Assembly: GCA_047833665.1 (NCBI GenBank)
Contig: CP181261.1
Location: 1,674,001-1,738,000 of the forward strand
Length of the DNA stretch: 64,000 nucleotides
Direction: 5' to 3'
Origin: Caproicibacter sp047833665
Lineage (GTDB): Bacteria; Bacillota; Clostridia; Oscillospirales; Acutalibacteraceae
Under the pieces are notes generated by a model. The model did no database searches, was not told where the DNA came from, and worked only from the letters and a program-made list of their open reading frames with translations. A program made the position numbers and the translations under genes. This document shows positions 15,813 to 24,968 of the stretch, in pieces; the stretch's first letter is position 1, and each line of letters starts with the position of its first letter.

Positions 15813-17051
15813 TTACGGTGTTATTGTAATTTTATGGTATACTTTTTTCCCTTTTTTGATAATTAAACAAGATTTGTCAGCTTTATGAAAATCTTGTTCT
15901 GTAAATACTGTTGTTGGGTTTGTGACCTTGCTGCCGTTCACACTAACACCGCCCTGAACAATCAAACGTCTTGCTTCACCGCGTGAGGACGCAAGTTGTG
16001 CCTTAACCAAAATATCCAAAATCCCTACGGAACCATCTACAAAATCATCCGGCGTTAGATTAGTTGCAGGCATGTGCTCTGTATCTGTGCGGTTGTGAAA
16101 GAGTGCATATGCCGTATCTCTGGCTTTGATAGCTTCTGCCTCACCATGAATCTGCTTTGTCACTTCAAAAGCTAAGAGTTCCTTTGCCGGGTTGAGCTGT
16201 TCACCGGACAAAGCAGCAAATTGGTTAATTTGCTCCATTGGCACAAATGTTAGAATTTTTAAACACTTCAGTACATCAGCATCATCGACATTTCTCCAGT
16301 ATTGATAAAACTCAAACGGAGAAGTTTTTTCAGGATCCAGCCACACAGCACCTTTTTCCGTTTTACCCATTTTTTTGCCTTCGCTGTTTGTCAGCAGGGT
16401 TACGGTTATGCCATAAGCTTCCTTATTTTCCTTGCGGCGAATCAATTCTATTCCGCCAATGATATTGCTCCATTGGTCGTCACCGCCAAGCTGAAGTTTG
16501 CATCCGTACCGACGGTACAATTCCAAAAAGTCATAGCTTTGCATAATCATATAGTTCATTTCAAAGAATGAAAGGCCACGTTCCAGACGCTGCTTATAAC
16601 ATTCGGCGCTCAGCATACGATTAACGGAAAAGCAGACACCAATATCACGCAGGAAATTGATATAGTTCAGATTTGACAGCCAATCCGCATTGTTTGCCAT
16701 AATTGCCTTATCGTCTGAAAAATCAATTAAACGTGACATTTGCTTTTGGAAACAGGAAATATTATGCGCAATTTCTTCTTCCGTCAACATTCTGCGCATA
16801 TCCGTTTTTCCGGATGGATCGCCCACCATACCGGTCCCGCCGCCAAACAGTGCAATCGGTGTATGCCCTGCACGCTGAAGATGCGCCATCACCATAATCG
16901 GAATAAAATGTCCTACATGAAGACTGTCCGCAGTTGGATCAAAACCAACATAAAACGTGGTTTTTTCCTCATTTAACAAGTGACGAACCTTCTCTCGGTC
17001 CGTTGTTTGTGCAATGAGTCCCCGTTCTTCCAACGTTTCAAAAACACCCAT
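15813..17051 (-). CDS. tyrS: Tyrosyl-tRNA synthetase
   Basis: Charges tRNA-Tyr with tyrosine. 412 residues from ATG 17051, chosen because GGAGG lies 8 nt upstream and MGVFETLEERGL is the usual N-terminus; the frame extends 5 codons further. Class I motifs: HVGHFIP (HIGH type) in DPTADSLHVGHF, and GKKMGKTEKGA (KMSKS type). The C-terminal S4 RNA-binding domain contains SRGEARRLIVQGGVSVNG. It stands alone between a T-box leader upstream and its own terminator, so expression should respond to uncharged tRNA-Tyr. Confidence 0.97.
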   Translation of the reverse strand: MGVFETLEERGLIAQTTDREKVRHLLNEEKTTFYVGFDPTADSLHVGHFIPIMVMAHLQRAGHTPIALFGGGTGMVGDPSGKTDMRRMLTEEEIAHNISCFQKQMSRLIDFSDDKAIMANNADWLSNLNYINFLRDIGVCFSVNRMLSAECYKQRLERGLSFFEMNYMIMQSYDFLELYRRYGCKLQLGGDDQWSNIIGGIELIRRKENKEAYGITVTLLTNSEGKKMGKTEKGAVWLDPEKTSPFEFYQYWRNVDDADVLKCLKILTFVPMEQINQFAALSGEQLNPAKELLAFEVTKQIHGEAEAIKARDTAYALFHNRTDTEHMPATNLTPDDFVDGSVGILDILVKAQLASSRGEARRLIVQGGVSVNGSKVTNPTTVFTEQDFHKADKSCLIIKKGKKVYHKITITP

Positions 17052-17085
17052 GATTTCATCCTCCAATTTTTGTCAGGGAGCTATT

Positions 17086-17365
17086 AAAAAAGCCCCCTGC
17101 AAAGTTTTGCAGAGGGCGGAAAATTCCGCGGTACCACCTCAATTTACCGTCTTCCTCACGAAAGCGGCCTTACCGGGTACAAACATACCCACGCGCTGTA
17201 ACGTGCGTTTCCACGGCCGAACCTACTAAATACGGCCTAAATAGGGCGTATTGTTCAATCCGGCAGCTCCGGGATGTATTTCATTCGGCATCCGCACCTG
17301 CTTTCACCAACCGCAGGCTCTCTGAGCGTTTGCTACGAATTACTTCTTCCCATCTTCGCTGTTAT
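17086..17365 (-). promoter_or_regulatory. T-box leader (tRNA-Tyr responsive) of tyrS
   Basis: On the minus strand the T-box core GAGGTGGTACCGCGG (17140-17126) is followed by a hairpin ending in GGGGGCTTTTTTA (17120-17086), the terminator form. Upstream is a structured stem I with AGTAATTCGTAGC near its base. Its specifier region reads GAATGAAATACATCCC, with TAC at 17278-17276, a tyrosine codon matching the gene it controls. Uncharged tRNA-Tyr should stabilise the antiterminator. Confidence 0.95.
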
Positions 17366-17370
17366 GAGAT

Positions 17371-17399
17371 ATTATATTTTGAATTCTCCTCATTGTCAA
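17371..17399 (-). promoter_or_regulatory. Consensus promoter of tyrS
   Basis: On the minus strand TTGACA (17399-17394), exactly 17 bp, then TATAAT (17376-17371). This perfect sigma-A consensus lies just before the T-box leader, so control is expected at termination rather than initiation. Confidence 0.85.
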
Positions 17400-17507
17400 G
17401 GCTTTAGAACCGCTTTTCAGCCAAACATGTAGCTCTACAATCCGTACTGCATATAATTTACCAATGCATGCTTACCAATTCATGCAATGTTTTCTGAATT
17501 ATTTATT

Positions 17508-18164
17508 TCAAATAATTCTTTTAAAACGTTCAATATAGGTTTTGTCCAATTGCACTAATTCAATGTTATCTTCAGATGATATTTTTTTTACACCTTTTGA
17601 CATAATGATTTTGTCAATGTTTTCAATTTGCGAATAGGTATCATGAGAAGCCTCCCCGCTCATATCCATCAAGTTGATTTTAGTTCCGTCATCAAACGTC
17701 ACAATATAATAAAAATCACCTTTATCTCTTACAATAGGAATATCATTTCCATATACTCCTGTTTGAACGGAACTAATATCAGTGTATAAATATTCTTTCG
17801 CAACCGGATGAATAAATGAATAATTTATAATCTCTTCGCCTGTAAATACACTGACACTTGTAATTTGAACATACAATAGAACAACCGTGATAATGGAAGC
17901 AAGAATCAAATTTTTTTTATTAACCGGTTTTGTTTTCTTCTCATGAAATAATTTCAGCCACAAATCAGAAATCAGAAATGCGATTATAAAGAAAACATAT
18001 TTTCCGGGCGGATTAACTGTCCATATCAAGTAATCCTTTGGCACGAACAAGAACGCTTGTATTAATCTAAGAATGACAGCAAACAATATGACACAAAACA
18101 AAAGTCCAATTATCAGCAGAATAACTGAACCAACACTTCGCAGTATACCAATTAGTTTCTTCAT
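17508..18164 (-). CDS. Unknown membrane protein, three predicted TM segments
   Basis: 218 residues; not recognised. The start is ATG 18164 with AGGAGG and 7-nt spacing; an in-frame extension to 18194 has no such site. The sequence shows a hydrophobic segment at about 11-36, a second at about 55-70 before LWLKLFHEKKTKPVNKK, and a third at about 80-95, followed by an extracytoplasmic-looking domain of about 115 residues rich in D, S and I with YYIVTFDDGTKINL. The positive loop before the third segment suggests that loop is cytoplasmic and the C-terminal domain faces out. It stands alone between tyrS and recN on AT-richer DNA than its neighbours, suggesting a lineage-specific gene. Confidence 0.6.
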   Translation of the reverse strand: MKKLIGILRSVGSVILLIIGLLFCVILFAVILRLIQAFLFVPKDYLIWTVNPPGKYVFFIIAFLISDLWLKLFHEKKTKPVNKKNLILASIITVVLLYVQITSVSVFTGEEIINYSFIHPVAKEYLYTDISSVQTGVYGNDIPIVRDKGDFYYIVTFDDGTKINLMDMSGEASHDTYSQIENIDKIIMSKGVKKISSEDNIELVQLDKTYIERFKRII

Positions 18165-18282
18165 ATTAGTCCTCCTAAATGGAGTTGTGCACAAGTCACT
18201 TGCAAGATTGCCCGATTATATTTACAATAAATTCCAATGTAATTTTAACTAATAACTCAAATCGTCAACAAAATAATGGGGC

Positions 18283-18422
18283 GTAAAGCTAAAAATCCAT
18301 ATTGGACAGTTGAGAAACTTCGGATTTTCTGTACACTGATGCGCTTTCAAAATACGCCAATGCATACCCTCCTTCTGAATTTTCATATTCTCAGACTGTC
18401 CAATATGTTTAAAAAATCTACA
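18283..18422. mobile_element. Miniature element (MITE) related to the IS481-like element
   Basis: A 140-bp non-coding unit with inverted ends. Read on the minus strand, its first 28 bp (18422-18395) match the left end of the IS at 61042-61069 at 25 of 28 positions, including TGTAG and ACATATTGGACAGT. Its opposite end shares TTTCTCAACTGTCCAATATG with the right end of that IS (62072-62090). The homology extends inward past AAAATTCAGAAGGAG. It therefore looks like an internally deleted, non-autonomous derivative. It starts directly after the recN stop codon. No target duplication was found. Confidence 0.8.
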
Positions 18423-20108
18423 TTAAGACGGAAGTTTTCGATTTTCAGCAAGCCGCAGCATTTCTTCAGCGTTTTGGAGCATTAAAGGCGTGATGTTTTC
18501 TCCGCCCATAATGCGCGCAAGTTCCTGACGCCGTCCCTCTCGATTCAGCCGGTCAACCTGTGTGAAGGTACGGTTGTCTCTGACTTGCTTGCGGATTAGA
18601 AAATGCGTATCAGCCAGCGCCGCAATTTGAGCCAGATGCGTTACGCAAATAACCTGACGATTTTTAGAAACTTCCTTTAATTTCATTCCAACCTTCTCTG
18701 CTGCACTTCCACTGACTCCTGTATCGACTTCATCGAATATCAGGGTGCCAACATCATCCCGGCCGGCCAAAACGGTTTTAATGGCAAGCATAATACGCGA
18801 AAGTTCACCGCCGGATGCCACCTTTGCGATCGGCTTAGCAGGTTCCCCCGCATTGGTTGAGATATAAAATTCTATTCTATCACAGCCTGTTTCATTCATG
18901 GGAACATGGCTCTGCCGAATTTCAAAAGTGACATTTGGCATATTCAAAAATTGAAGTTCTTCTTTCACCTTTTGTGTAAAAACCTTCGCGGCTTGTGCAC
19001 GCCAAGCAGAAATTTGAGCAGCGAGGGATTCCGCCTGCGAACGATATTTTTTGTATTCTTCCTTAAATTTCGCCGCGTTTTCATCCGAAAGCTGTATCTC
19101 TTTGAGTTCTTCTCTGCATTTTTCAAGATATGCGAGCATCTCTTCGATGGAGCCGCCATATTTTAGTCCAAGCCGATAAATTGTATCAAGTCTTGCTTCA
19201 ATTTCATCAAGTTCAGACGGATCATATTCCAGTTGTGAAGAATAATTGCGCAGCTCATCCTGGCAATCTTCCAAATCATAAGAAATAGACTGCAGTCGAT
19301 CCGCCAGCTCGTGCAGCCCCGGCAGATAACTTTCGGCATCTCGCAGCGCCTCTGCAGCATCCGAAATAGCTGAAACAGCCCCCAGTGTTTCTTCATCACC
19401 GTTAAGAGCTGCTTTCGCTTGCAGAATGGCCTGTGCAACCCGTTCGGAATTGCGGTACAAATTCTTTTGATTTGTCAATTCTTCCTGCTCCCCCGGACGC
19501 AGGTTTGCCGCCTCCAATTCATTAATCTGATATGTTAACAAATCAATTTGCCTTGCTTTTTGCGCCTCGTCCATCTGACAAGATTCCAATGCTGTTTTGG
19601 CATTTTGCATGGCGTGATATGTTTTCTGATAATTTTGCAGCAGTTCCTTTGGCAATCCCATGCTATCTAGATAACCAATATGCAATTCCGGGGACAACAA
19701 ACCGTAGCTTTCATGCTGACCATGTATATTGATAAGCAAATGTCCTATTTGCTTTAACACGGATACCGTTGCAGGACGTGCATTAATCCGGCAGGAAGAT
19801 TTACCGTCAAGCGAAATAATGCGCTGGACCATGATACTGCCGTCATCTTCCACCGTGTAGCCTAATTCCTGAATTTTTCGCGCTGCCTGCTCATTGTTCA
19901 CATGAAATACGGCGGATACAAGAGCATGATCTGCACCTGTGCGTATCAATTCTCTTGATGTCCGTTCGCCCATAATCGCATTAATAGAATCAATCACAAT
20001 CGATTTGCCTGCGCCGGTTTCACCGGTCAGTATATTAAAACCGGCACCAAAATCAATCTGCGCTTTTTCTATAACAGCTATGTTTTCAATATAAAGCTGT
20101 GACAGCAT
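18423..20108 (-). CDS. recN: DNA repair ATPase RecN
   Basis: SMC-like ATPase for double-strand break repair, acting on the nucleoid. 561 residues from ATG 20108, preceded by AGGTGAT; a GTG at 20117 overlaps the argR stop and is less likely. The N-terminal Walker A GETGAGKS occurs in FGAGFNILTGETGAGKSIVID. Long coiled coils fill the middle (about 160-370). The C-terminal half has VASGGELSRIMLAIK (ABC signature) and LIFDEVDTGVSG (Walker B). It overlaps the end of argR, giving the usual Firmicute order tlyA-nadK-argR-recN. A MITE abuts its stop codon. Confidence 0.97.
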   Translation of the reverse strand: MLSQLYIENIAVIEKAQIDFGAGFNILTGETGAGKSIVIDSINAIMGERTSRELIRTGADHALVSAVFHVNNEQAARKIQELGYTVEDDGSIMVQRIISLDGKSSCRINARPATVSVLKQIGHLLINIHGQHESYGLLSPELHIGYLDSMGLPKELLQNYQKTYHAMQNAKTALESCQMDEAQKARQIDLLTYQINELEAANLRPGEQEELTNQKNLYRNSERVAQAILQAKAALNGDEETLGAVSAISDAAEALRDAESYLPGLHELADRLQSISYDLEDCQDELRNYSSQLEYDPSELDEIEARLDTIYRLGLKYGGSIEEMLAYLEKCREELKEIQLSDENAAKFKEEYKKYRSQAESLAAQISAWRAQAAKVFTQKVKEELQFLNMPNVTFEIRQSHVPMNETGCDRIEFYISTNAGEPAKPIAKVASGGELSRIMLAIKTVLAGRDDVGTLIFDEVDTGVSGSAAEKVGMKLKEVSKNRQVICVTHLAQIAALADTHFLIRKQVRDNRTFTQVDRLNREGRRQELARIMGGENITPLMLQNAEEMLRLAENRKLPS

Positions 20109-20113
20109 GGCAA

Positions 20114-20563
20114 TCACCTGATAAATTCATTCAATTTTGAAGACAATCTTTGAGCAGAACTTTCATCCTTTGTTAAAATAAAAATCGTATCATCTCCGGC
20201 TAACGTTCCAACAACATTTTCCCACTGAAGACTATCCATCGTAGCGCATACAGCGTTAGCCATTCCGGTTAAACATTTTACCACAACAATGTTTTGTGCA
20301 TAATTGACGGAACGAGCGGCGTCAGAAAACAAAGAATAAAATTTTGTTGTGAGTTCCTTTGATTCTTCCTGCCCCACTGTATATCTGTATTTGCCATTTG
20401 CAGTCAAAGTTTTAATCAACCGGAGTTCTTTAATGTCCCGGGAAACGGTTGCCTGCGTTACTTCAAATCCTTCCTCGCGCAGTCTCCGAAGAAGTTCCTC
20501 CTGCGTATCGATAAAATATTTATTGATTAATTCCAAGATTTTCGCATGTCGTCGTTCTTTCAT
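20114..20563 (-). CDS. argR: Arginine repressor ArgR/AhrC
   Basis: Arginine-responsive hexameric transcription factor. 149 residues. The N-terminal winged helix-turn-helix contains RREGFEVTQATVSRDIKELRLIK; the C-terminal oligomerisation and arginine-binding domain contains VGTLAGDDTIFILTKD with its Gly-Asp-Asp ligand motif. The ATG overlaps the nadK stop by 4 bp and GGAG precedes it. Position next to recN is conserved in Firmicutes and does not imply a shared role. No ARG box was assigned in the window. Confidence 0.96.
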   Translation of the reverse strand: MKERRHAKILELINKYFIDTQEELLRRLREEGFEVTQATVSRDIKELRLIKTLTANGKYRYTVGQEESKELTTKFYSLFSDAARSVNYAQNIVVVKCLTGMANAVCATMDSLQWENVVGTLAGDDTIFILTKDESSAQRLSSKLNEFIR

Positions 20564-21423
20564 GACTCATTTCTCCTTTCTCCAAGTTTATCGGTTACGA
20601 TTTCATAAAAATTATTGTTTTTCAGCTTTAATATTTTAACAGTGCTTGAGGATTTGGAGAATTCAATTTGAGTGTCGTCCTGAATTTTGAGAAATACTTC
20701 ACCATCAATTGTAAGAATAATTTCACTTTCATAATCAGAATGAGCCTGAATGCTCAGCTTTGCATTCGGCCCAAAAATGACAGATCTGCTCAGCAAAGAA
20801 TGAGGGCAAATCGGAGAAAGAAGAATACAGTTCATCTGTGGGTCTATGATGGGGCCTCCGGCTGAAAGAGAATAGGCTGTTGATCCTGTCGGCGTAGCGA
20901 TAATCAGTCCGTCCGCACGGTAATCGCAAACTTTTGTGTTATCCAATCGGACTTTAAAATCAAGAATACGCGAAAGTGTTCCCCTTGCAACTACGGCATC
21001 GTTAAACGCGGTAAAAGTTTTTATCGTATTGTTTTCATGCACACGAACTTCCAGCATCATGCGCTCTTCAATAAAATAATTTCCATTTATCAGTTTTTCC
21101 AGACAGTCAAATTCGTTTGTTTCCAAACCGGCGATAAAACCTAGCCTTCCAATATTGATACCAAGAATCGGCTTTTTTGCAGATGCGGCATTTCTTGCAC
21201 AATGGATAATAGTTCCATCCCCGCCTACCGCAATAATGATATCGCAGTCTTGGATCATCTCTATCATATCGGAATAAAACTGAACATCTTGTTCCGCAAA
21301 AAACGGCCGAAGATCTTCTTTCATCAAAACTTTTATACCAAGATCATGGAGCTTTTGAATTAATTTGATTGTGTGATAGCTTGCATGATCCCGGCTGAGA
21401 TTTGGAATTACCGCAACATTCAA
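20560..21423 (-). CDS. nadK: NAD kinase
   Basis: Phosphorylates NAD to NADP with ATP or polyphosphate. 287 residues. The signature GGDGTIIHCARN is at about 68-79; NDAVVARG and ATPTGSTAYSLSAGGPI form the NAD-binding region. The start is TTG 21423, which overlaps the tlyA stop codon (TTGA) and is preceded by GGTGAAACAGA. Translation is coupled on both sides, to tlyA upstream and argR downstream. Confidence 0.96.
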   Translation of the reverse strand: MNVAVIPNLSRDHASYHTIKLIQKLHDLGIKVLMKEDLRPFFAEQDVQFYSDMIEMIQDCDIIIAVGGDGTIIHCARNAASAKKPILGINIGRLGFIAGLETNEFDCLEKLINGNYFIEERMMLEVRVHENNTIKTFTAFNDAVVARGTLSRILDFKVRLDNTKVCDYRADGLIIATPTGSTAYSLSAGGPIIDPQMNCILLSPICPHSLLSRSVIFGPNAKLSIQAHSDYESEIILTIDGEVFLKIQDDTQIEFSKSSSTVKILKLKNNNFYEIVTDKLGERRNES

Positions 21424-22238
21424 TCTGTTTCACCGCCATTTAATTTCCGGTGGGATTCTTCCACCAAAGCCACAATATCCGGTGTATGATTTTCCGGGAA
21501 ATCGGATTTCTGCAAATATAAAAGATATTCAATATTTCCCTCCGGACCTTTTATCGGAGAATAGGTCAGCCCTAAAACGGAAAATCCATTTTCCCTAACA
21601 AAATCCACTATGCGGGAAATAACTTGAATGTGAACCTTTCGGTCTCTTACAACTCCTTTTTTTCCCACGTTCTCCCGTCCTGCTTCAAATTGCGGCTTAA
21701 TTAAACACACAGCCTGACCGTTCTCCTCTAAAAACTGACGCGCAACCGGCAAAACCAACCGTAACGAGATAAAAGATACATCCACACTAAAAAAAGAAAT
21801 TGGCTCCGGAACCTGCTCTTTTGTCAGATAGCGGACATTAGTCCGCTCCAAATTAACCACGCGGGGATCAATGCGAAGTTTCCAAGCAAGCTGACCATAT
21901 CCCACGTCTATTGAGTAAACTTTTTTAGCACCATTTTGAAGCATGCAGTCTGTAAATCCGCCGGTAGACGCGCCAATGTCCATGACAATTTTATCTTTTA
22001 GACTGATTGGAAACACCTGAAGAGCCTTTTCCAATTTCAGCCCTCCGCGGCTTACATAGGCAAGTTTGTCACCGCGCACTTCTATGGGAACATCCACTGG
22101 AAACATTGTACCCGGTTTATCCTGCTTTTGTCCATTGATATATACTTTACCTTCCATAATAACCGCTTTGGCTTTTTCTCTGCTCTCTGTAAAACCGCGG
22201 TCAAAAATCAAACAGTCCAGCCTTTTTTTCTGAATCAA
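21420..22238 (-). CDS. tlyA: TlyA-family rRNA methyltransferase/hemolysin
   Basis: Family role: 2'-O-methylation of rRNA cytidines; the Bacillus homologue is YqxC. 272 residues from TTG 22238, which overlaps the dxs stop (TTGA) and has CGGAG 8 nt upstream; an in-frame GTG at 22247 lies on the ribosome-binding site. An N-terminal S4 RNA-binding domain (KKRLDCLIFDRGFTESREKA) precedes an FtsJ-type Rossmann methyltransferase with DIGASTGGFTDCMLQ (SAM loop) and the catalytic-region segments SVDVSFISL and LIKPQFEAG. Confidence 0.94.
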   Translation of the reverse strand: MIQKKRLDCLIFDRGFTESREKAKAVIMEGKVYINGQKQDKPGTMFPVDVPIEVRGDKLAYVSRGGLKLEKALQVFPISLKDKIVMDIGASTGGFTDCMLQNGAKKVYSIDVGYGQLAWKLRIDPRVVNLERTNVRYLTKEQVPEPISFFSVDVSFISLRLVLPVARQFLEENGQAVCLIKPQFEAGRENVGKKGVVRDRKVHIQVISRIVDFVRENGFSVLGLTYSPIKGPEGNIEYLLYLQKSDFPENHTPDIVALVEESHRKLNGGETD

Positions 22239-24091
22239 TGTGAGCACTCCGATATAATCATTTTAGCCATTTCCTCTGCGCTGAGCCCTAACTCTTCCAA
22301 GGCTTCTTTCATAGTCTCATGTGGGACAAAGCCATGTATCGCGCGCAGATAAAACTTTCCCTTATAAGCAGCTTGATGTAACAAATAAGCAAAACGCTCG
22401 CCAATACCGCCTTGTTCAATTCCTTCTTCAAAGAAAAAAACAGCCTCGGCTTTTAAAGCGCTTTGAATTGCCTCTGGATCAACCGGAAAAATCCGGTTTA
22501 ATTTGATAATACGGGCATTCAATCCCTTGGACTTAATGTCCATCAATGCCTGACAGGCATTGGAAAACAATCTTCCATAAGTGACTAAGACAATTTTCGA
22601 AGATTCATCCCCGTAAAGGTCATAGGTGTTCCGACTTCCGTGGAAATCGAATGGACAGAAAAGCTGTCCGCCCCTAGGATATCGAACCGCGGCTAGTCCT
22701 TCACAATGATACAAAGCCTGATAGAGACAGATTTGCAGTTCGTCATAATAGGACGGAGAGTAAATTGTAATCCCTGGAATGGTGCTGAGAAAGGCAACAT
22801 CGAAAATCCCCTGATGGGTTTCTCCATCTTCTCCAACAATTCCGGCACGGTCAACAGCAAGAACTACCTTTGTTCTTTGCAAAGCAACGTCATGAATAAG
22901 CTGGTCGTATCCTCGCTGTAAAAAGGAAGAATAGACAGCAAAAACAGGAAGCATCCCTTCGCAGGCAAGACCTCCGGCAAAAGTAATCGCGTGCTCTTCT
23001 GCAATACCGGTGTCAAAAAAACGTTTTGGAAATTTCTTTGCAAAAGCTGTTAAACCCGTTCCTTCCTGCATCGCAGCCGTAATCACACAAATTCTTTCGT
23101 CTGCCTCTGCAAGGGAACAGATTTTATTCCCAAAAACAGAAGAAAAACTGCCGCTCGATTGAACCGGCTTTCCGGTTTCCACATTAAAGCGGGAAATTCC
23201 ATGAAAAGCCTTTGGATTTTTTTCTGCGAACGAATATCCGCGTCCTTTTTGCGTCATCACATGGATTAGTACAGGATGTTGTATGGTTTTTACATTATTG
23301 AATACTTCAATCAATTTTTCCGTATCATGACCGTCAAAAGGACCGTAATAATAAAAGCCCATGTCTTCAAAAATGGTACTGTTGTATAAGAGCTGTTTTA
23401 AAACGGCTTTAGATTTTGTCAATGCATACCGGAACGGCCTTCCGACTCCGGGAATATGATCTAAAATAGTCTCAATATTTCCTTTAATTCTAAAATAAGA
23501 TGGTTTTGTGCGAATCCGTGCTAGGTAGCGCGCCATTGAGCCAACATTGCGAGATATGGACATTTTATTGTCATTCAAAACAACAATAAAATTTTTATGA
23601 AGCCGCCCCGCATTGTTCAAACCTTCATATGCAAGGCCGCCGGTGAGAGCACCATCGCCAATGACAGCGATCACATGCCCTGGTTCATTTTTTAATTCTT
23701 TTGCCTTGAAAATACCCAGCGCAGCCGAAATAGAAGTACTGCTGTGCCCGGAGGTCAAAGGATCATGCGGGCTTTCATTCCGGTTAGGAAAACCCGAAAG
23801 CCCTCCGCGAGTTCTGATACTGTCTATACGGTCAAGTCTGCCTGTCAGCATCTTATGGGTATATGCTTGGTGTCCTACATCCCAGATAATTTTATCTTCC
23901 GGTGAGTGAAAAACACGATGCAAGGCGACTGTAAGCTCGACCACCCCAAGGTTTGATGCTAAATGCCCGCCGTTGGTTGACACCGTTTGAATGATTTGTT
24001 CCCGAATTTCAGCACAAAGTTGTTCCAATTGCTCCGATGACAGTCGCTGCAGGTCTTTTGGAGAACGTATAGAGCGTAACAAATTGCTCAT
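22235..24091 (-). CDS. dxs: 1-deoxy-D-xylulose-5-phosphate synthase
   Basis: Thiamine-diphosphate enzyme joining pyruvate and glyceraldehyde 3-phosphate, the first step of the MEP isoprenoid pathway. 618 residues from ATG 24091 (MSNLLRSIRSPKDLQ); an in-frame extension to 24172 lies inside folD. Motifs: GHSSTSISAALG, the ThDP motif IGDGALTGG with NDNKMSIS, and transketolase-type VLAVDRAGIVGEDGETHQG. It starts 4 bp after folD with only a weak ribosome-binding site, so coupling is likely. Two later pathway genes, dxr and ispG, lie at 52848-56125. Confidence 0.97.
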   Translation of the reverse strand: MSNLLRSIRSPKDLQRLSSEQLEQLCAEIREQIIQTVSTNGGHLASNLGVVELTVALHRVFHSPEDKIIWDVGHQAYTHKMLTGRLDRIDSIRTRGGLSGFPNRNESPHDPLTSGHSSTSISAALGIFKAKELKNEPGHVIAVIGDGALTGGLAYEGLNNAGRLHKNFIVVLNDNKMSISRNVGSMARYLARIRTKPSYFRIKGNIETILDHIPGVGRPFRYALTKSKAVLKQLLYNSTIFEDMGFYYYGPFDGHDTEKLIEVFNNVKTIQHPVLIHVMTQKGRGYSFAEKNPKAFHGISRFNVETGKPVQSSGSFSSVFGNKICSLAEADERICVITAAMQEGTGLTAFAKKFPKRFFDTGIAEEHAITFAGGLACEGMLPVFAVYSSFLQRGYDQLIHDVALQRTKVVLAVDRAGIVGEDGETHQGIFDVAFLSTIPGITIYSPSYYDELQICLYQALYHCEGLAAVRYPRGGQLFCPFDFHGSRNTYDLYGDESSKIVLVTYGRLFSNACQALMDIKSKGLNARIIKLNRIFPVDPEAIQSALKAEAVFFFEEGIEQGGIGERFAYLLHQAAYKGKFYLRAIHGFVPHETMKEALEELGLSAEEMAKMIISECSH

Positions 24092-24095
24092 AGAA

Positions 24096-24968
24096 TCAGC
24101 AGACTTTCTTCCGATTAGGGATACCATTTTGTATTTTAGCAGCGGTAACTGTGTTGCGCAGAAGCATTGCAATCGTCATTGGACCGACACCGCCCGGAAC
24201 CGGCGTAATATAAGATGCTATCTTGCTGACGCTTTCAAAATCCACGTCACCGCATAGCTTATTATTTTCATCTCGATCCATTCCGACATCAATCACACAA
24301 GCGCCCGGTTTTACCATATCGGCTGTGATAAATTTTGGTTTTCCTACAGCGGCAACCAAAATATCCGCATTTCGGCAGATTTCATTCAAATTCTTTGTTT
24401 TGCTGTGGCATATGGTGACTGTGCCGTTCGCATGCATCAGGAGCATTGCCATCGGCTTGCCAACTATGTTGCTTCGCCCAACAACAACACAGTTTTTACC
24501 CGTTACAGAAATTTTTTCTCTACGAAGCAGTTCCATAATGCCCGCAGGAGTGCATGGCAGAAAACGGTGATTGCCAATCATGATACGTCCCACATTGGAT
24601 GGATGAAACGCATCGACATCTTTCCATGGGTCAATAGTTTCTATGACAGATTCTTCATCCAGCCCGTCCGGTAAAGGCAGTTGCACCAGAATACCGTGAA
24701 TTTCTTTTTTGTGGTTCAGACGGTTTACTAAATCAAACAATTCATCTTGATGTGTATTTTCGGGCAGAGCGTACTTCTCCGAATAAATACCCACTGCCGC
24801 ACAGGCTTTCTCTTTATTTCTCACATAAGTTTGTGAAGCGGGATCATCGCCAACTATAACCACCGCAAGTCCGGGAATAATACCGCTTTTTTTCAGTTCC
24901 TGCACCTCGAGTGCAATTTCGGCCCGAATATCTGCTGAAATTGCCTTCCCATCAATCAATTTTGCCAT
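24096..24968 (-). CDS. folD: Methylenetetrahydrofolate dehydrogenase/cyclohydrolase
   Basis: Bifunctional one-carbon enzyme interconverting methylene-, methenyl- and formyl-tetrahydrofolate; it feeds formyl groups to purine synthesis. 290 residues from ATG 24968 (MAKLIDGKAIS); ATG 24977 is also possible and is closer to the AAAGGAGG. Motifs: the catalytic Tyr-Lys region SQTYVRNKEKAC, GILVQLPLP, the NADP-binding GRSNIVGKPMAMLL, and ITPVPGGVGPMTIAML. The start lies inside the last codons of lgt. Confidence 0.97.
   Translation of the reverse strand: MAKLIDGKAISADIRAEIALEVQELKKSGIIPGLAVVIVGDDPASQTYVRNKEKACAAVGIYSEKYALPENTHQDELFDLVNRLNHKKEIHGILVQLPLPDGLDEESVIETIDPWKDVDAFHPSNVGRIMIGNHRFLPCTPAGIMELLRREKISVTGKNCVVVGRSNIVGKPMAMLLMHANGTVTICHSKTKNLNEICRNADILVAAVGKPKFITADMVKPGACVIDVGMDRDENNKLCGDVDFESVSKIASYITPVPGGVGPMTIAMLLRNTVTAAKIQNGIPNRKKVC

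Noticed and set aside
17052..17066. Start of tyrS five codons further upstream at 17066
   Set aside because: That start would lie on the GGAGG ribosome-binding site; ATG 17051 has correct spacing and the typical N-terminus.
18298..18420. A small reading frame with an SD-like AAGGAGGG inside the MITE
   Set aside because: It encodes only about 38 residues across the end of the element and matches the non-coding terminal part of the parent IS; there is no evidence that it is translated.
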